Positions 41,639-49,773 are shown, counted from the first letter of the stretch. The stretch: DNA of 64,000 nt from Natrinema caseinilyticum (GCF_024227435.1 NZ_CP100445.1:3469369-3533368); one strand, 5' to 3'. Program-made: numbers and translations. Notes: a model not told the origin generated them from the letters alone.

Positions 41639-44332
41639 ATGACCAGCCATTACGATCACGCCCAGGTACAGGAGTTCTGGCAGTACGTCTGGGAGCGCGA
41701 CGACGTCTACGCGCTCGACGAGGACGCCGACGATCCGACCTACGTCCTCGGTATGTTTCCCTACACGTCCGGCACGCTCCACATGGGGCACGTCCGAAAT
41801 TACGCGATCACGGACGCCTACTCGCGGTATCGTCGCATGCAGGGGGACGATGTCCTCCACCCGATGGGATGGGACGCGTTCGGCCTCCCGGCCGAAAACG
41901 CGGCAGTCGAACGAAAGACCGACCCGCGGTCCTGGACGCAGGCCTGTATCCGGCGCATGCGAGAGGAACTCGAGACGATGGGCTTTGGCTACGACTGGTC
42001 TCGGGAGATCACCACCTGCGAACCGGAGTACTACCGGTGGAACCAGTGGTTGTTCGAGCGCCTCTACGAGGCGGGACTCGTCGAGTACGAGGCGGCGACG
42101 GTCAACTGGTGTCCCGACTGCGAAACGGTACTCGCCGACGCACAGGTCGCGGAGAACGACGGCGATCGGGTCTGTTGGCGCTGCGAGACGCCGGTCGGTC
42201 GGCGAGAACTCGACCAGTGGTTTTTCACGATCACGGACTACGCCGAGGAACTGGACGACGGACTCGACGACCTTACGGGTTGGCCCGACGGCGTCCGCGA
42301 GATACAACGCAACTGGATCGGCAGACAGGAGGGCGCGAGGATCGCATTCGACGTGTCATCCCGCGGGGGCGGAGGCGGGAGCGGGGATGGTGCCGAACCC
42401 GTCGAGGTCTTCAGCACGCGCCCGGAGACGATTTACGGCGCGACCTATCTCGCGGTGTCGCCGGGTCACGAACTGGCGCGCGAGTTGGCTGCGACGGACG
42501 ACGAGGTCGCGGAGTACGTCGATATCGTCCGCGAGCAGGATCCCGACGAGGTCGGGTTCGCCGGCGTCGAAACCGAAGCGACCGCCGTTCATCCACTGAC
42601 CGGCGCAGAACTTCCCGTATACGTCGCTGGCTACGTCCTCGAGGACGTCGGTACGGGTGCCGTAATGGGCGTCCCCGGCCACAACGAGCGCGACCACTCG
42701 TTCGCGATCGAACACGACCTGCTGATCGACCGCGTGATCGTCCCCAGCGACGATCCCGGGGACGAGAACGACGGTCGAAGCGGTGCTCCCGCCGAAACGG
42801 CACCGTACACCGGCGAGGGGGTGCTCCAGGGAAGCGGTGAGTACGACGGTCTCGAAAGCGAGGCGGCACGTGGACGACTCGTAGAAGACCACGACGCGCT
42901 CGAGGAAGCCGTTACCTACCGCCTTCGCGACTGGCTCATCTCCCGACAGCGGTACTGGGGGACGCCGATTCCGGTGGTCCACTGCGAGGACTGCGGCCAC
43001 GTCCTCGTCCCGGACGAGGAACTCCCGGTCGAACTTCCCGAGTTCGTCCAGACGACCGGCAACCCCCTGGATGCAGCCGAGGCGTGGACCGAAACGACCT
43101 GTCCCGACTGCGCCGGTCCGGCACGTCGAGAGACGGACACGATGGATACGTTCGTCGACTCCTCGTGGTACTTCCTGCGCTTTCTGTCGCCCCATCTCGA
43201 GGACGCGCCGTTCGACACCGATCTCGCGAACGAGTGGATGCCGATCGACGTCTACGTCGGGGGCGACGAACACGCCATTCTCCACCTGTTGTATACCCGC
43301 TTCTTCACGCGGGCGCTCGCCGATCTCGGTCTCCTCGAGCGCCGAGAGCCGATTCGGGAACTCATGAGTCAGGGGACGGTGCTGTACGACGGTGAAAAGA
43401 TGTCCAGTTCCAGGGGAAACGTCGTCGCTCCCGACGAGTACGGGGCGGAGACGACTCGGCTGTTCGTTCTTTCGGCGGCCCACCCGGAACAGGACTTCGA
43501 GTGGACAGCCAACAACGTCCGCGGAGCCTACGACCTCCAGCAGACACTCTACCGGATGGCGACCGACTTCGTCGAGGAGGGCAATCCCCGTCTCGAGCGG
43601 CGAGCGCACGACGAATACGTCGCCCGCGAAATCGACCGGGCGACCGCGGCGATCACCGATGAATACGAGCGGTTCCGGTTCCACCGCGCCGCGACCGAAA
43701 TTCAGGAACTCGCGCGTCTCCTGCGGCGGTACCGCGAGTACGACCGCCCTCACGGCGAGGTCTATCGGCGCGGCTTGTTGACCCTCGCCGCGGTGATCGC
43801 TCCCATGGCCCCGCATCTGGGCGAGGAGTTGTGGAACAAACTCCGCGGCGAGGGCCTGGTCGTCGAGGCCGAGTGGCCGGCGCCCGAGCGCGACGCATCG
43901 GCGTACCAGCAGGAGCGTCGTCTGATCGATCGGACGCTCGAGGACGTCCGGGACATCGTCGAGGTCGCCGCCATCGACGAACCCGAGCGAATCGAACTGG
44001 TCGTCGCCGAGGAGTGGAAGTACCGGGCGGCCGAACTGGCCGATCGAACCGACGGCGACGTCGAATCGGTACTCGACGGCGTCCTCGAGGAGGACAGCGT
44101 CGACGCCGACCGGGAAACCGTCGGGGCGTTCGTCGCGGAGCACTTCGGGAGCGACCGCAACGCGGAAAGCGGCCAGCGACTCACGGCGGACGGCGAGTGT
44201 GCGATTCTCGAGCGTTCGACCTGGCTCGTGACGGACGAGTTCGGTGCTGACGTCGTCGTTCGCCGGGCGACCGCGGACGACGAACTCGCGACCAAAGCCC
44301 GACCCGGAAAACCGGCAATTCACATCAGCTGA
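41639..44332 (+). CDS. leuS: Leucyl-tRNA synthetase
   Basis: 897 residues, class I synthetase. The HIGH motif appears as TSGTLHMGHVRNYAITD, followed by HPMGWDAFGLPAENAAVERK. A zinc-like CPDCETVLADAQV..CWRCETPVGR insertion is visible near residue 160. The CP1 editing domain carries the threonine-rich strand EVFSTRPETIYGATYLAVSPGHE and GTGAVMGVPGHNERDH with the editing Asp/His region. The KMSKS loop is DGEKMSSSRGNVV. A tRNA-binding helical domain and a C-terminal domain complete the protein. It has bacterial-type domain order, as other haloarchaeal LeuRS do. Ligates Leu to tRNA-Leu in the cytoplasm. Monocistronic. Confidence 0.97.
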   Translation: MTSHYDHAQVQEFWQYVWERDDVYALDEDADDPTYVLGMFPYTSGTLHMGHVRNYAITDAYSRYRRMQGDDVLHPMGWDAFGLPAENAAVERKTDPRSWTQACIRRMREELETMGFGYDWSREITTCEPEYYRWNQWLFERLYEAGLVEYEAATVNWCPDCETVLADAQVAENDGDRVCWRCETPVGRRELDQWFFTITDYAEELDDGLDDLTGWPDGVREIQRNWIGRQEGARIAFDVSSRGGGGGSGDGAEPVEVFSTRPETIYGATYLAVSPGHELARELAATDDEVAEYVDIVREQDPDEVGFAGVETEATAVHPLTGAELPVYVAGYVLEDVGTGAVMGVPGHNERDHSFAIEHDLLIDRVIVPSDDPGDENDGRSGAPAETAPYTGEGVLQGSGEYDGLESEAARGRLVEDHDALEEAVTYRLRDWLISRQRYWGTPIPVVHCEDCGHVLVPDEELPVELPEFVQTTGNPLDAAEAWTETTCPDCAGPARRETDTMDTFVDSSWYFLRFLSPHLEDAPFDTDLANEWMPIDVYVGGDEHAILHLLYTRFFTRALADLGLLERREPIRELMSQGTVLYDGEKMSSSRGNVVAPDEYGAETTRLFVLSAAHPEQDFEWTANNVRGAYDLQQTLYRMATDFVEEGNPRLERRAHDEYVAREIDRATAAITDEYERFRFHRAATEIQELARLLRRYREYDRPHGEVYRRGLLTLAAVIAPMAPHLGEELWNKLRGEGLVVEAEWPAPERDASAYQQERRLIDRTLEDVRDIVEVAAIDEPERIELVVAEEWKYRAAELADRTDGDVESVLDGVLEEDSVDADRETVGAFVAEHFGSDRNAESGQRLTADGECAILERSTWLVTDEFGADVVVRRATADDELATKARPGKPAIHIS

Positions 44333-44428
44333 CGGCGTCCCGTTTCGGTTCCCGGATGCGGCCGGACGGTGGTCGTCGTGTCACGGGAATTCGCTCCCCG
44401 GCCGGTCCCGGGGTCGTCGGAGGGACAG

Positions 44429-44436
44429 TTTTATTT
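44429..44436 (+). promoter_or_regulatory. TATA-like box of the HalOD1 gene
   Basis: TTTTATTT about 30 nt before ATG 44463, in a strongly AT-rich 35-nt stretch. Confidence 0.5.
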
Positions 44437-44462
44437 CAAATACTATTAAACATTATTGTACT

Positions 44463-44756
44463 ATGATGGAGGGTGGCGATAACATCGCGATGTCGTCCGG
44501 AGGGCCGCCGAGTCGGGCCGTGATCGAAGCGATCGCCGATGCCGAGGGGGTTCAGCCGGCTGAGATTGTGCCACCGGCGTACGAATCGCTCTATGCCGCC
44601 GTCGATCCCGACGCCCTCGACGCGCTCTTCGGTGATCGATCGTCCGGCGTGAGCAGATCGCGCGGGACCGTCTCGTTCGAATTTTGTGGTTACGAAGTCA
44701 CTATCGACCGGGACGGGCGGGTGCTGCTGGAGGACCTGTCCGGAACGACCGATTGA
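44463..44756 (+). CDS. HalOD1 output-domain protein
   Basis: 97 residues from ATG 44463 (the next codon is also ATG); the longer frame to 44244 overlaps leuS and is discarded. The protein is almost entirely one HalOD1 domain: PSRAVIEAIADAEGVQPAEIV, PPAYESLYAAVDPDALDALFG, then VSFEFCGYEVTIDRDGRVLLED. HalOD1 is a haloarchaeal C-terminal output domain in signalling proteins, but also occurs alone as here. Molecular function unknown. Strong AT-rich promoter directly upstream. Confidence 0.88.
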   Translation: MMEGGDNIAMSSGGPPSRAVIEAIADAEGVQPAEIVPPAYESLYAAVDPDALDALFGDRSSGVSRSRGTVSFEFCGYEVTIDRDGRVLLEDLSGTTD

Positions 44757-44780
44757 CCGTCCACTCCGCGTGGTGGTCGC

Positions 44781-44812
44781 CGTTCCGGCGTGGCTCACGC
44801 CGGGAGTCACAC
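44781..44812 (+). mobile_element. Solo TnpB-element (IS1341-type) end-like hairpin module A
   Basis: An 8-bp hairpin CCGGCGTG-GCT-CACGCCGG (44785-44803) followed by GAGTCACACA. The order TCC-hairpin-GGGAG-(gap)-GTCACAC mirrors the right end of the tnpB element near 49162-49192. No tnpB frame adjoins it, so it looks like a relic or detached end. Confidence 0.4.
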
Positions 44813-44821
44813 AGATTCGAG

Positions 44822-44858
44822 GAGAAAGTCCACGACTTCAATCGTGGGAGTAGTCACA
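44822..44858 (+). mobile_element. Solo TnpB-element (IS1341-type) end-like hairpin module B
   Basis: GAGAAAGTCC then hairpin CCACGA-CTTCAA-TCGTGG (44830-44847), then GAGTAGTCACAC. The arrangement matches the right end of the tnpB element (GAAGCTCC-hairpin-GGGAGGATGTCACAC). It sits 43 nt before the J-domain gene start. Confidence 0.45.
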
Positions 44859-44900
44859 CACGGAAAGACCCTTTTCGACGAAGCATCGATTGCAGCAACG

Positions 44901-45306
44901 ATGACGAGCCACTACGAGGCCCTCGGGCTCACACCGGACGCCGACGAACAGGCGGTCCGGCGGGCCTACAGGGTCCTCTTGAAGGATCATCATCCTGACC
45001 ACGGTGGCTCTCGCGAGCAGTTCCTTCGGATCAAGGAAGCGTACGAACACATTCTCGGTGAACGGGCCCCCAACGACCGCGAGACCGACGGGGGTACGCG
45101 GTCTGAGGGCGGACGGGGACTCGAGACGCATGGCCGAGCGAGCGGTGGTGCGATCACACGCGACGGTTACGACCCGTACGACGATGTACACCCAGCACGG
45201 CCCCGACGAGGGCGGGGAGACCGGTTCGGACACCGAGCGGCACCTCTTCGAGCTGAAACCGCTGGTTCGCGAGCGGCTCGACCGATTCCCGTTCGAGCGG
45301 GAGTGA
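44901..45306 (+). pseudogene. J-domain (DnaJ-like) protein, apparently frameshifted
   Basis: ATG 44901 opens a J domain: HYEALGLTPDADEQAVRRAYRVLLKDHHPDHGG, with the HPD tripeptide, then EQFLRIKEAYEHILGE. After ~95 residues the frame becomes Arg/Pro-rich with poor third-position GC and runs to a stop at 45389. In the +1 frame from 45184 the codon pattern is again strongly GC3 and reads a plausible acidic tail (HLFELKPLVRERLDRFPFERE) ending at 45306. The simplest reading is one extra base near 45183-45187 in a gene that should end at 45306. Alternatively a separate 40-residue ORF starts at ATG 45184, or the read has an error. J proteins stimulate Hsp70 ATPase. Confidence 0.6.
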
Positions 45307-45415
45307 GCGCGGTCGGGCCGGACCCGGTCGTGGTCGGCCGATCGAGAGGGGCGGCGAGCCACCGACTCGGCGCCGAACAACAAGCATGATACGGCGGTGC
45401 TTCTAACGTCCGATA

Positions 45416-46018
45416 ATGGCAACCGCTGACGCGAGACGGCGACTCCGGGAGCGGCCGATGGGCGTAACGATCCTCTTGACGATCATCGGCTACGCGTTGG
45501 TACTCGGAACGTTCCTGCTCGACGTGCCGATCTATCCCGACCTCACGCGGGCACAAATCAATCTGCTCACGCACGCGATCGCCGTGATAAACACGACGGC
45601 GACGATTCTGCTCGTCAGCGGCTGGTACTGGATTCGCGCGGGCGAGATCAGAAAGCACCAGCTCTCGATGATGGGCGCGTTCGCGCTGATCCTGCTGTTT
45701 CTGGTCGTCTATCTGCTCAAAGTCGGCGGCGGCGGCGAGAAGCACTTCGTCGGTCCGGACCTGGTCTTCTACGCGTACCTGATCATGCTCGCGATACACA
45801 TCGTCCTCTCGGTCGTCTCCGTGCCCGTCGTCCTCTACGCGTTGATCCTCGGGCTCACTCATACCCCCGCCGAACTCAGATCCACGCCCCACGCCAGGAT
45901 CGGCCGTATCGCCGCCGGCGCGTGGATTCTGAGCCTCACGCTGGGGGTCGTCACCTACGTTCTACTCAATCACGTCTACGACTTCGAGTTCGCGTCGATG
46001 CTCGTCCCGATCGTCTAA
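45416..46018 (+). CDS. DUF420 membrane protein
   Basis: 200 residues with five to six membrane helices (about 18-37, 52-74, 85-106, 118-142 and 170-190). HAIAVINTTATILLVSGWYWIRAGEIRKHQLSMM and HIVLSVVSVPVVLYALILGL correspond to DUF420, a family often linked to terminal oxidase assembly (CtaG/Cox-related) in haloarchaea and bacilli. Conserved His residues facing the membrane (HAIAV, KHQLSM, HIVLS) suggest metal or haem handling. Encoded ~27 nt after the decayed end of the J-domain frame, on the same strand. Confidence 0.9.
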   Translation: MATADARRRLRERPMGVTILLTIIGYALVLGTFLLDVPIYPDLTRAQINLLTHAIAVINTTATILLVSGWYWIRAGEIRKHQLSMMGAFALILLFLVVYLLKVGGGGEKHFVGPDLVFYAYLIMLAIHIVLSVVSVPVVLYALILGLTHTPAELRSTPHARIGRIAAGAWILSLTLGVVTYVLLNHVYDFEFASMLVPIV

Positions 46019-46042
46019 CGACACGCCGGGAAGACGCGGACC

Positions 46043-46053
46043 GATAAGTTATC
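46043..46053. promoter_or_regulatory. Palindromic promoter element upstream of thiR
   Basis: GATAAGTTATC, a perfect odd palindrome ~35 nt before ATG 46083, overlapping where a TATA box is expected. It could be both core promoter and an autoregulatory site; the latter is conjecture. Confidence 0.35.
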
Positions 46054-46082
46054 CGGCCGCCGCTCGTACGACCGTCTAACGA

Positions 46083-46982
46083 ATGCAATTCGTCGAAGAA
46101 ATCGTCGTGGACGAATTCCTCCCGACCGTCCGATCGCTGCTGGCCAGCAACCTGCGCGATCGGGGGCTCACGCAGAGCGAGGTCGCCGACGTCCTCGGTA
46201 TTAGCCAGAGTGCGGTCTCGAAGTACGCCCACGGCGACGTGACGATCAACGACCGCATCGCCGGCGACGACCGCGTCCGAACTCTCGTCGAAGAGCTCGG
46301 AACGGGGCTGTCGGCCGGCGACATTTCGCCGGTGCAGGCGCTGATCGAACTCGAGGTGCTGGTTCGTGACCTCGAATCCGGCGGGGACCTCCTCGCACAG
46401 CTCCACGAGGAGGCCGTTCCGGAACTCGCCGACCACGGAGCGGGATTTCGAGTCCACGATCCGGAGAGCGAACGGCGGGCCAGCGAACGCGTCCTCTCGT
46501 CGGTTCGAAAGGGATTGAGCGTCCTCGAGACGGCGAGCGGCTTCGCCGGTCTCATTCCGGCGGTCGGCTCGAATCTGGTCGCGTGCACGCCCGATGCCGA
46601 GGACGTCGACGACGTCGCGGGTGTGCCGGGTCGCATTTTCGACGTGAAGGGCCGAGCCACCGTCCCCGCGGCGCCCGAATTCGGCGTCTCCGAACACGTC
46701 GCCCGTGTCCTGCTCGCCGCTCGGCGCCACGGTTCTGAGGCCTCGGCGGCGATCAACATCAGATACGACTCCGAATTAGTGGACGAATTGGAAGAGCTGG
46801 GCCACGTCGCCGCCGAATTCGACGAATCGGGTGACGTCTCGTCGAGCGTCGGCGCGGCGATCGAAGACGAGTCCGACGCCACGGTGTTGTACCAGACCGG
46901 CGGCATGGGCATCGAACCGCTGATATACGTCCTCGGTCCGGACGCACAGTCCGTGGCGAACACGATCCGGTCGTGTACCTGA
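46083..46982 (+). CDS. thiR: ThiR-type transcriptional regulator (HTH + ThiN domain)
   Basis: 299 residues. An N-terminal XRE-like helix-turn-helix (LRDRGLTQSEVADVLGISQSAVSKYAHGDV, about 25-56) is fused to a C-terminal ThiN domain (about 135-298): VRKGLSVLETASGFAGLIPAVGSNLVACTP, GRIFDVKGRATVPAAPEFGVSEHVARVLLA, and closing YQTGGMGIEPLIYVLGP. ThiN is the archaeal thiamine-phosphate synthase module. When fused to an HTH without an active ThiD part it serves as thiamine-phosphate-sensing repressor ThiR. Likely targets include thi4 at 52062-52991. Sequence family is clear; targets are inferred. Confidence 0.88.
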   Translation: MQFVEEIVVDEFLPTVRSLLASNLRDRGLTQSEVADVLGISQSAVSKYAHGDVTINDRIAGDDRVRTLVEELGTGLSAGDISPVQALIELEVLVRDLESGGDLLAQLHEEAVPELADHGAGFRVHDPESERRASERVLSSVRKGLSVLETASGFAGLIPAVGSNLVACTPDAEDVDDVAGVPGRIFDVKGRATVPAAPEFGVSEHVARVLLAARRHGSEASAAINIRYDSELVDELEELGHVAAEFDESGDVSSSVGAAIEDESDATVLYQTGGMGIEPLIYVLGPDAQSVANTIRSCT

Positions 46983-47003
46983 ATTCGGCGGGTGAAACGA
47001 CGA

Positions 47004-47699
47004 ATGTCGACGGAATCCGCACAGGAGTTCTACGGCCGCTGGGCGCGTCTCTACGACGTGATTGCGCGTCGGACGCCGGGAATCGCACGGCTCCGACGGC
47101 GAGCGGCCGCCGCCTGCCGACTCGAGCCCGGCGACACCGTCGTCGAGATGGGGTGTGGGACCGGTGCGAACCTTCCCTTTCTCCGCGAACGGGTCGGTCC
47201 GACGGGAACCGTGATCGGGATCGACTTCACGCGACAGGTCCTCGAGCGAGCGCGCGCGGCGACGGCGGACTACGACAACGTCTCCGTGGTGCGCGGTGAT
47301 GCGACGCGGCCGCCGCTCGGGACGGGGGCCGCAGCCGCCGAAACGGACGGCGGCGAAATCGACGCCGTCCTCGCCACGTTCGTCGTGGGCATGCTTGAGG
47401 ACCCCGTCGCTGCAGTGGACGACTGGTGCGATCTCGTCGGTTCCGACGGGACCGTCGTCCTCGCCAACGCCGCGCGGAGCGAGACGTGGTACGCGCCGCC
47501 GGTCAACGCCGTCTTCCGGGCGATCGTGATCCTCTCGACGCCGCCGACGATGCAGTTGCGCTACGAGAACGATCCTCACATTCGCCTCGACGAGAAGATC
47601 GACGCCGCTCACGCCCGCCTCCGCCACCGGAGCGCCGCCGTCGCGGACGAAACGCACGTCCTCGGGGTCGTTCGGCTGACCGGCGGTCGACTCGAGTGA
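47004..47699 (+). CDS. Class I SAM-dependent methyltransferase
   Basis: 231 residues from ATG 47004 (MSTESAQEFYGRWARLYDVI); a GTG four codons upstream is less likely. Rossmann methyltransferase motifs: LEPGDTVVEMGCGTGANLPFL (motif I), TVIGIDFTRQVLERAR (motif II acidic end), DNVSVVRGDATRPPLG and IDAVLATFVVGMLEDP. It resembles UbiE/phospholipid-type small-molecule methyltransferases. The C-terminal part contains hydrophobic NAVFRAIVILSTPPTM. Substrate unknown. It follows thiR by 21 nt, so they may be co-transcribed. A TnpB element lies immediately downstream. Confidence 0.88.
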   Translation: MSTESAQEFYGRWARLYDVIARRTPGIARLRRRAAAACRLEPGDTVVEMGCGTGANLPFLRERVGPTGTVIGIDFTRQVLERARAATADYDNVSVVRGDATRPPLGTGAAAAETDGGEIDAVLATFVVGMLEDPVAAVDDWCDLVGSDGTVVLANAARSETWYAPPVNAVFRAIVILSTPPTMQLRYENDPHIRLDEKIDAAHARLRHRSAAVADETHVLGVVRLTGGRLE

Positions 47700-47877
47700 C
47701 CGGCGGACGATTCGACCGGTCGTCGGCCGTATCTATCTTTAATCAGCGAGAGAATCCCGGCGTTTACGCCGGGCGTGAATCGCGTCACTGGACCACCACT
47801 CCACCGTCGATAGCAGACTGGATATTCAACACTAATCATACCATACCATTAAGTTGGATTGTCTACATAGGCTATAT

Positions 47878-49128
47878 ATGGCGATTCAGGTCACTCGTAC
47901 CTACAGTGGTTCCATCCAGAACCAGCGACAGGTCTGCGAGGGCCTTGATTCGCTCGGTGATTCTGCCTCGAAAATCTGGAACGTCGCACGCTGGACAGCC
48001 GACCGCATCTGGGAAGAAACTGGCGAGATTCCCGATGAAGGAACGCTGAAAGCGTACATGAAAACCCGGTCGTGCTGGAAAGACTTGAACGCACAATCCA
48101 GTCAGAAAGTCATTGAAGAACTTTCTGACGCTTTCCAGTCGTGGTTCGACCGCCGACAGACAGACGATACGGCGAATCCGCCCGGCTACCGCAAACACGG
48201 CGATACCCGTCCTCGCTCCACGGTTACCTTCAAAACAGACGGATTCAAACACGATCCCGAGAACAACCGCGTTCGCCTCTCAAAAGGCTCGAATCTCAAA
48301 GACTACTGGTCGGACTTCATCCTCTGTGAATACCAGACACGCCCGGACGTTGACCTCTCAGAAGTCAACCAGGTACAGAATGTCCGAGCAGTCTGGAACG
48401 GCAACGAGTGGGAACTGCACTTCGTCTGCAAAGTCGAACTCGAAACCAACGATTCGGCATGCGACGGAGTGGCAGGCATCGACCTCGGAGTCAAGAACAT
48501 TGCCACGGTCGCGTTCCCGGACGAGTACGTCCTCTACCCCGGCAACTCGCTCAAACAGGACAAGCACTACTTCACCCAAGCAGAGTACGACACCGAGGGT
48601 GAGAACGGGCCGTCAGAGACGTCGATGTGGGCACGTCGGAAACTCGCAGAACGGGAAACACACTTCTACCACACCCTCACGGGCACCATCATCACCGAAT
48701 GCGTCGAACGAGATGTTGGCACGGTCGCGGTGAGTTGGCCTGAGAAAGTTCGAGAATCGGATTGGGGGAAGACCGGAAACAAGAAGTTACATACGTGGGC
48801 GTTCGACCGCATCTACCAGTATCTCGCGTACAAAGGCGATGAACGTGGCGTTGAGGTGCTGAAGGAGAACGAGTGGAACACCTCGAAGGCGTGTTCACGA
48901 TGTGGCGATGACACGAAGTCGAACCGTGTCGAACGTGGCTTGTACGTCTGCTCGTCCTGTGAGTTGGTTGGGAACGCGGATTGTAACGGGGCGGAGAATA
49001 TGCGCCAGAAGATAACTCCGAGTCCTCATGGTGAGGATAGGAGTAACGGCTGTGTGGCACAGCCTTCGACACACATGTTCGACCGCGAGAGCGGGACGTT
49101 TCACACGAGAGAACAGGTCGTGTCGTAG
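47878..49128 (+). CDS. tnpB: RNA-guided nuclease TnpB (IS1341-type)
   Basis: 416 residues from ATG 47878 (MAIQVTRTYSGSIQNQ). N-terminal wedge/REC-like region, then the RuvC-like core: Asp 202 in GVAGIDLGVKNIATVA, the second acidic site in VAVSWPEKVRESDWG (Glu 289 or 293), and Asp 368 in NADCNGAENM. The zinc ribbon is complete: Cys 339, 342, 358 and 361 (CSRCGDD ... YVCSSCE). Length is normal for the family (~400), so it appears intact. Characterised TnpBs cut DNA guided by a right-end-derived RNA (omegaRNA/reRNA), helping element retention. AT-rich DNA directly upstream (GCTATATATG) contains the promoter. Confidence 0.93.
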   Translation: MAIQVTRTYSGSIQNQRQVCEGLDSLGDSASKIWNVARWTADRIWEETGEIPDEGTLKAYMKTRSCWKDLNAQSSQKVIEELSDAFQSWFDRRQTDDTANPPGYRKHGDTRPRSTVTFKTDGFKHDPENNRVRLSKGSNLKDYWSDFILCEYQTRPDVDLSEVNQVQNVRAVWNGNEWELHFVCKVELETNDSACDGVAGIDLGVKNIATVAFPDEYVLYPGNSLKQDKHYFTQAEYDTEGENGPSETSMWARRKLAERETHFYHTLTGTIITECVERDVGTVAVSWPEKVRESDWGKTGNKKLHTWAFDRIYQYLAYKGDERGVEVLKENEWNTSKACSRCGDDTKSNRVERGLYVCSSCELVGNADCNGAENMRQKITPSPHGEDRSNGCVAQPSTHMFDRESGTFHTREQVVS

Positions 49129-49129
49129 A

Positions 49130-49187
49130 CCGGCAAATATCCCAACCTGCGGGACGGGAAGCTCCGGCGTTCACGCTGGGGAGGATG
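49130..49187 (+). ncRNA. Candidate right-end RNA (reRNA/omegaRNA 3' scaffold) of tnpB
   Basis: Sequence from just past the tnpB stop to the element end, containing the hairpin at 49164-49179 and the end GGAGGATGTCAC. In this family the scaffold covers the tnpB 3' end and element right end, with the guide read from flanking DNA beginning near 49188. Sense RNAs overlapping tnpB 3' ends have been described in Halobacterium. No transcript evidence is available here, and the exact 5' end is unknown. Confidence 0.45.
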
Positions 49188-49598
49188 TCACACCGACAGT
49201 TCGAGTCCCTCGTACTCCCCGATGCGCCGAGCTATCGCGTCCGAAATCGGGCTCGAGGTCTGCGTTTCGGGATCGACGTGAACGATCGTCGTCTCGGCCG
49301 TGGCCGCCACGTCGTCACCGACGCGGATCTCGTAGGCCATCGTGCAACTCGACTCGCCGAGTCGGGTGACCGAGAGGGCGACGGTGGGGTCGTCGCCCGT
49401 CGTGATCGGCCGCTCGTAGGAGATTTCGAGGTTGGCCAGGACGAACGCAGCGCCCTCGGCGCTTCGCCCCGCGACCTCCTCGAGGTAGGCGCCCCGGGCG
49501 GATTCGAGGTACGTCGCGTAGACGGCGTGGTTGACGTGGTTCATCGGATCGAGGTCGCGAAACCGTACCGGAACGTCAACGGTAAACTCAGCACTCGT
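49188..49598 (-). CDS. Acyl-CoA thioesterase, 4HBT hotdog fold, with non-standard start
   Basis: Hotdog-fold thioesterase: FTVDVPVRFRDLDPMNHVNHAVYATYLESARGAYL carries the 4-hydroxybenzoyl-CoA-thioesterase-type motif with catalytic Asp, then LEISYERPITTGDDPTVALSVTRLG. Homologues begin just before this block, but no ATG exists there; the codon in the expected position (49596-49598) is ACG, giving 136 residues. A TATA-like element is centred 28 nt upstream (49622-49630), matching a leaderless start at that codon. A GTG at 49655 would add 19 residues of uncertain coding quality. So it is an ACG start, a mutated start, or a longer protein. The stop abuts the TnpB element's right end. Confidence 0.8.
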   Translation of the reverse strand, partial: TSAEFTVDVPVRFRDLDPMNHVNHAVYATYLESARGAYLEEVAGRSAEGAAFVLANLEISYERPITTGDDPTVALSVTRLGESSCTMAYEIRVGDDVAATAETTIVHVDPETQTSSPISDAIARRIGEYEGLELSV

Positions 49599-49621
49599 TG
49601 TGCGTTGTCGAAGACCGCTGG

Positions 49622-49630
49622 GGAAAAGTA
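49622..49630 (-). promoter_or_regulatory. TATA-like box of the thioesterase gene
   Basis: On the complement TACTTTTCC, centred 28 nt upstream of the ACG at 49598. It argues against starts at 49655 or further upstream, which would lie before the transcript. Confidence 0.45.
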
Positions 49631-49773
49631 CGCACTGGTTCCGAGACGGTGGCACCAGTAAAGCACTGGGAGGGACCTTCGCCGACGCTGTCGACGGGAT
49701 GGAGGAAACGGTCTCCGACGACGTTCCGCGAGCGAAAATCCGCGATCGGACGACGGAGAGCATCGCCGCCGTC

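Larger units (their letters stand above)
47751..49187 (+). mobile_element. TnpB-only IS200/IS605-family (IS1341-type) element
   Basis: Bounds are estimates. On the left a 7-bp hairpin CCCGGCG-TTTA-CGCCGGG (47756-47773) is followed by CGTGAATCGCGTCAC. On the right the hairpin CCGGCG-TTCA-CGCTGG (49164-49179) is followed by GGAGGATGTCAC, a layout typical of this family. There is no Y1 transposase (tnpA) in the window, so any movement would need a helper. The right end lies exactly at the stop codon of the convergent thioesterase gene. Confidence 0.7.
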
